A DNA stretch of 15,535 bases, taken from NCBI GenBank assembly GCA_964391765.1, contig CAYMNG010000059.1, forward strand, positions 1-15,535, read 5' to 3'. The position numbers and the translations under genes were made by a program. Origin of the DNA: UBA10649 sp964391765. Lineage in GTDB: Bacteria; Actinomycetota; Actinomycetes; S36-B12. Below are positions 14,360 through 15,535 of the stretch, piece after piece (within the stretch, counting starts at the first letter, position 1; every line of letters starts with the position of its first letter). Below the pieces are notes generated by a model, which was not told the DNA's origin, ran no database searches, and worked only from the letters and a program-made list of their open reading frames with translations.

Positions 14360-15093
14360 GCGTCGAGGAAGGTCGACAGTCCGATCGACAGCCCCGGATG
14401 GTCGACGATCCGACGGACGCCGAGCAGGACGCCGGGCATGAAGGACTCGCGGTCCATCGTGTCGTGGCGGATGGTGAGGGTCTCCCCCGGGCCGCCGAAG
14501 ATGACCTCCTGGTGGGCGACCAGGCCACGGGCGCGCACCGAGTGGATGCGTACGCCCTCGACGTTCGCCCCGCGCGCGCCGGCGAGCTCCTGCGTCGTCG
14601 CGTCCGGCATCGGCCCCATCCCGGCCCGGGCCTGCGCGATCAACTCCGCCGTCCGGATCGCGGTCCCCGAGGGGGCGTCGACCTTGCTCGGATGGTGCTC
14701 CTCGACGATCTCCGCCGACTCGAAGTACCGGGCCGCCGTCGCGGCCAGGCGCATCATGAGCACCGCAGCGATGCTGAAGTTCGGCGCGACGAGCACGCCC
14801 ACCTCGGGTCGATCCGCGCACCACTGCCGGACCTGCGCCAGCCGGTCCTCGGTGAAGCCGGTCGTTCCGACGACGCAGTGGATGCCGTTGCCGATGCAGC
14901 TGCGCAGCGTGCGCATCACCGCGTCGGGAGTCGTGAAGTCCACGACGACCTGGGCGCCGGCCTCGGCCAGTGCCGTCGGCGGGATCCCCAGGTCGATCGC
15001 CGCGACGAGCTGCAGATCGTCGGCCGTTCGTACCGCGTCGACCGCCGCCTGTCCCATGCGGCCCTTCGCTCCGACGACGGCGACCTTGATCAC
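14356..15093 (-). CDS. dapB: 4-hydroxy-tetrahydrodipicolinate reductase
   Basis: A 245-residue NAD(P)H-dependent reductase, the step after DapA in diaminopimelate and lysine synthesis. Seen: the nucleotide-binding loop VGAKGRMG (7-14), GTTGF (76-80), APNFSIA (103-109), and the catalytic signature EEHHPSKVDAPSGTA (131-145) with H133, H134 and K137. The length is that of the short actinobacterial form. The GTG start overlaps the M16 peptidase stop as GTGA, and its own stop overlaps the TPR-like gene. It is therefore the middle gene of a coupled three-gene run. Confidence 0.97.
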   Translation of the reverse strand: MIKVAVVGAKGRMGQAAVDAVRTADDLQLVAAIDLGIPPTALAEAGAQVVVDFTTPDAVMRTLRSCIGNGIHCVVGTTGFTEDRLAQVRQWCADRPEVGVLVAPNFSIAAVLMMRLAATAARYFESAEIVEEHHPSKVDAPSGTAIRTAELIAQARAGMGPMPDATTQELAGARGANVEGVRIHSVRARGLVAHQEVIFGGPGETLTIRHDTMDRESFMPGVLLGVRRIVDHPGLSIGLSTFLDA

Positions 15094-15535
15094 GACGCGA
15101 CCTCCTGGTCGATGGTGGCGGGGAACCCGGCGAACGAGGTGCCCGGGTCGAACGGGCCGATCACGGCCAGGGTCGCCGGCCGACCCAGGAGGTCCTCGGC
15201 GACGTCGTGGACGGCGGCGGCGTCGACCGCGTCCACGCGGTCGAGCAGTTCGTTGACCGCGAGCAGCCGCTCGTCGTGCAGTTCCGCCTTGGCGATGCGG
15301 GTCATCCGCGCGCCGGTGTCCTCCTGCCCCAGCACCGTCGCGCCGCGGACCTGGCCCTTGCTCCGCTCGATCTCCTCGGCGGGCAGTCCCGCGGACGCGA
15401 CCGTCGCCAGTTCGGCGCGGCAGACGTCGAGCACCGTGTCGATCTTGCTCGGCTGGCAGCCGACGTAGACGGCGAACGTCCCGTCGTCGGCGAAGCCCTG
15501 CGCGTACGAGTACACCGAGTACGCCAGACCCCGCT
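15090..15535 (-). CDS. M16-family zinc peptidase, C-terminal part
   Basis: The last 148 residues or so of a pitrilysin/processing-peptidase-like (M16) protein; the rest, including the zinc-binding HxxEH, lies beyond the right edge. The first complete codons give RGLAYSVYSYAQGF, the conserved motif of the inactive-half R/Y pair that helps bind substrate in M16B enzymes. They are followed by GTFAVYVGCQPSK and a C-terminal helix-rich part. In actinobacteria such a gene often lies between pnp and dapB, so pnp may be found further right. It ends in a GTGA overlap with dapB. Confidence 0.93.
   Translation of the reverse strand, partial: RGLAYSVYSYAQGFADDGTFAVYVGCQPSKIDTVLDVCRAELATVASAGLPAEEIERSKGQVRGATVLGQEDTGARMTRIAKAELHDERLLAVNELLDRVDAVDAAAVHDVAEDLLGRPATLAVIGPFDPGTSFAGFPATIDQEVAS

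Overview
This is a very GC-rich stretch (roughly 70% or more by eye) with the base composition, GTG starts and gene families of an Actinomycetota chromosome. I cannot place the genus. The backbone is an actinobacterial housekeeping cluster read leftwards (minus strand): M16 peptidase (C-terminal part, running off the right edge), dapB, a small membrane/TPR-like protein, and further left thyX, dapA, rnj (RNase J) and ftsK. Two lysine/diaminopimelate pathway enzymes (DapA, DapB), folate-dependent thymidylate synthesis (ThyX), RNA processing (RNase J) and chromosome translocation at division (FtsK) are thus linked.

Two blocks break up this backbone. Between rnj and ftsK lies a soluble protein with two possible PAS-like regions and GGDEF and EAL domains. 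Its EAL domain keeps the catalytic residues, while its GGDEF motif reads GADEF, so it is probably a cyclic-di-GMP phosphodiesterase. Between thyX and the dapB-side genes lies an accessory block of about 5.5 kb: a GNAT acetyltransferase (+), a LuxR-type response regulator and its large membrane histidine kinase (-), and a rightward azlC-azlD-PH-domain operon (+), which converges on the TPR-like gene with a gap of only 12 bases.

The genes are packed in translationally coupled runs with four-base ATGA/GTGA overlaps: M16-dapB-TPR, dapA-rnj, kinase-regulator and azlC-azlD-PH. Where a gene does not follow another so closely, a TANNNT or similar hexamer often lies exactly 6 or 7 bases before the start codon (ftsK, dapA, thyX, azlC; weaker versions at the EAL gene and GNAT). 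This suggests leaderless transcripts and was used to choose starts.

The most striking non-coding structure is the 169-base region between the divergent thyX and GNAT genes. It carries a 29-base imperfect inverted repeat around a 41-base spacer. A 15-base element occurs there in identical form, outward-facing, exactly 14 bases upstream of both predicted -10 hexamers, with a third near-copy inside. This looks like a shared operator. Other notable items are the histidine kinase with two membrane blocks and a degenerate second kinase-like half, a 17-base tandem repeat that contains the GNAT stop codon, a 15-base repeat coding SAPRQ units in FtsK, and nested inverted repeats after ftsK. I see no tRNA, rRNA, CRISPR array, insertion sequence, prophage or transposase.
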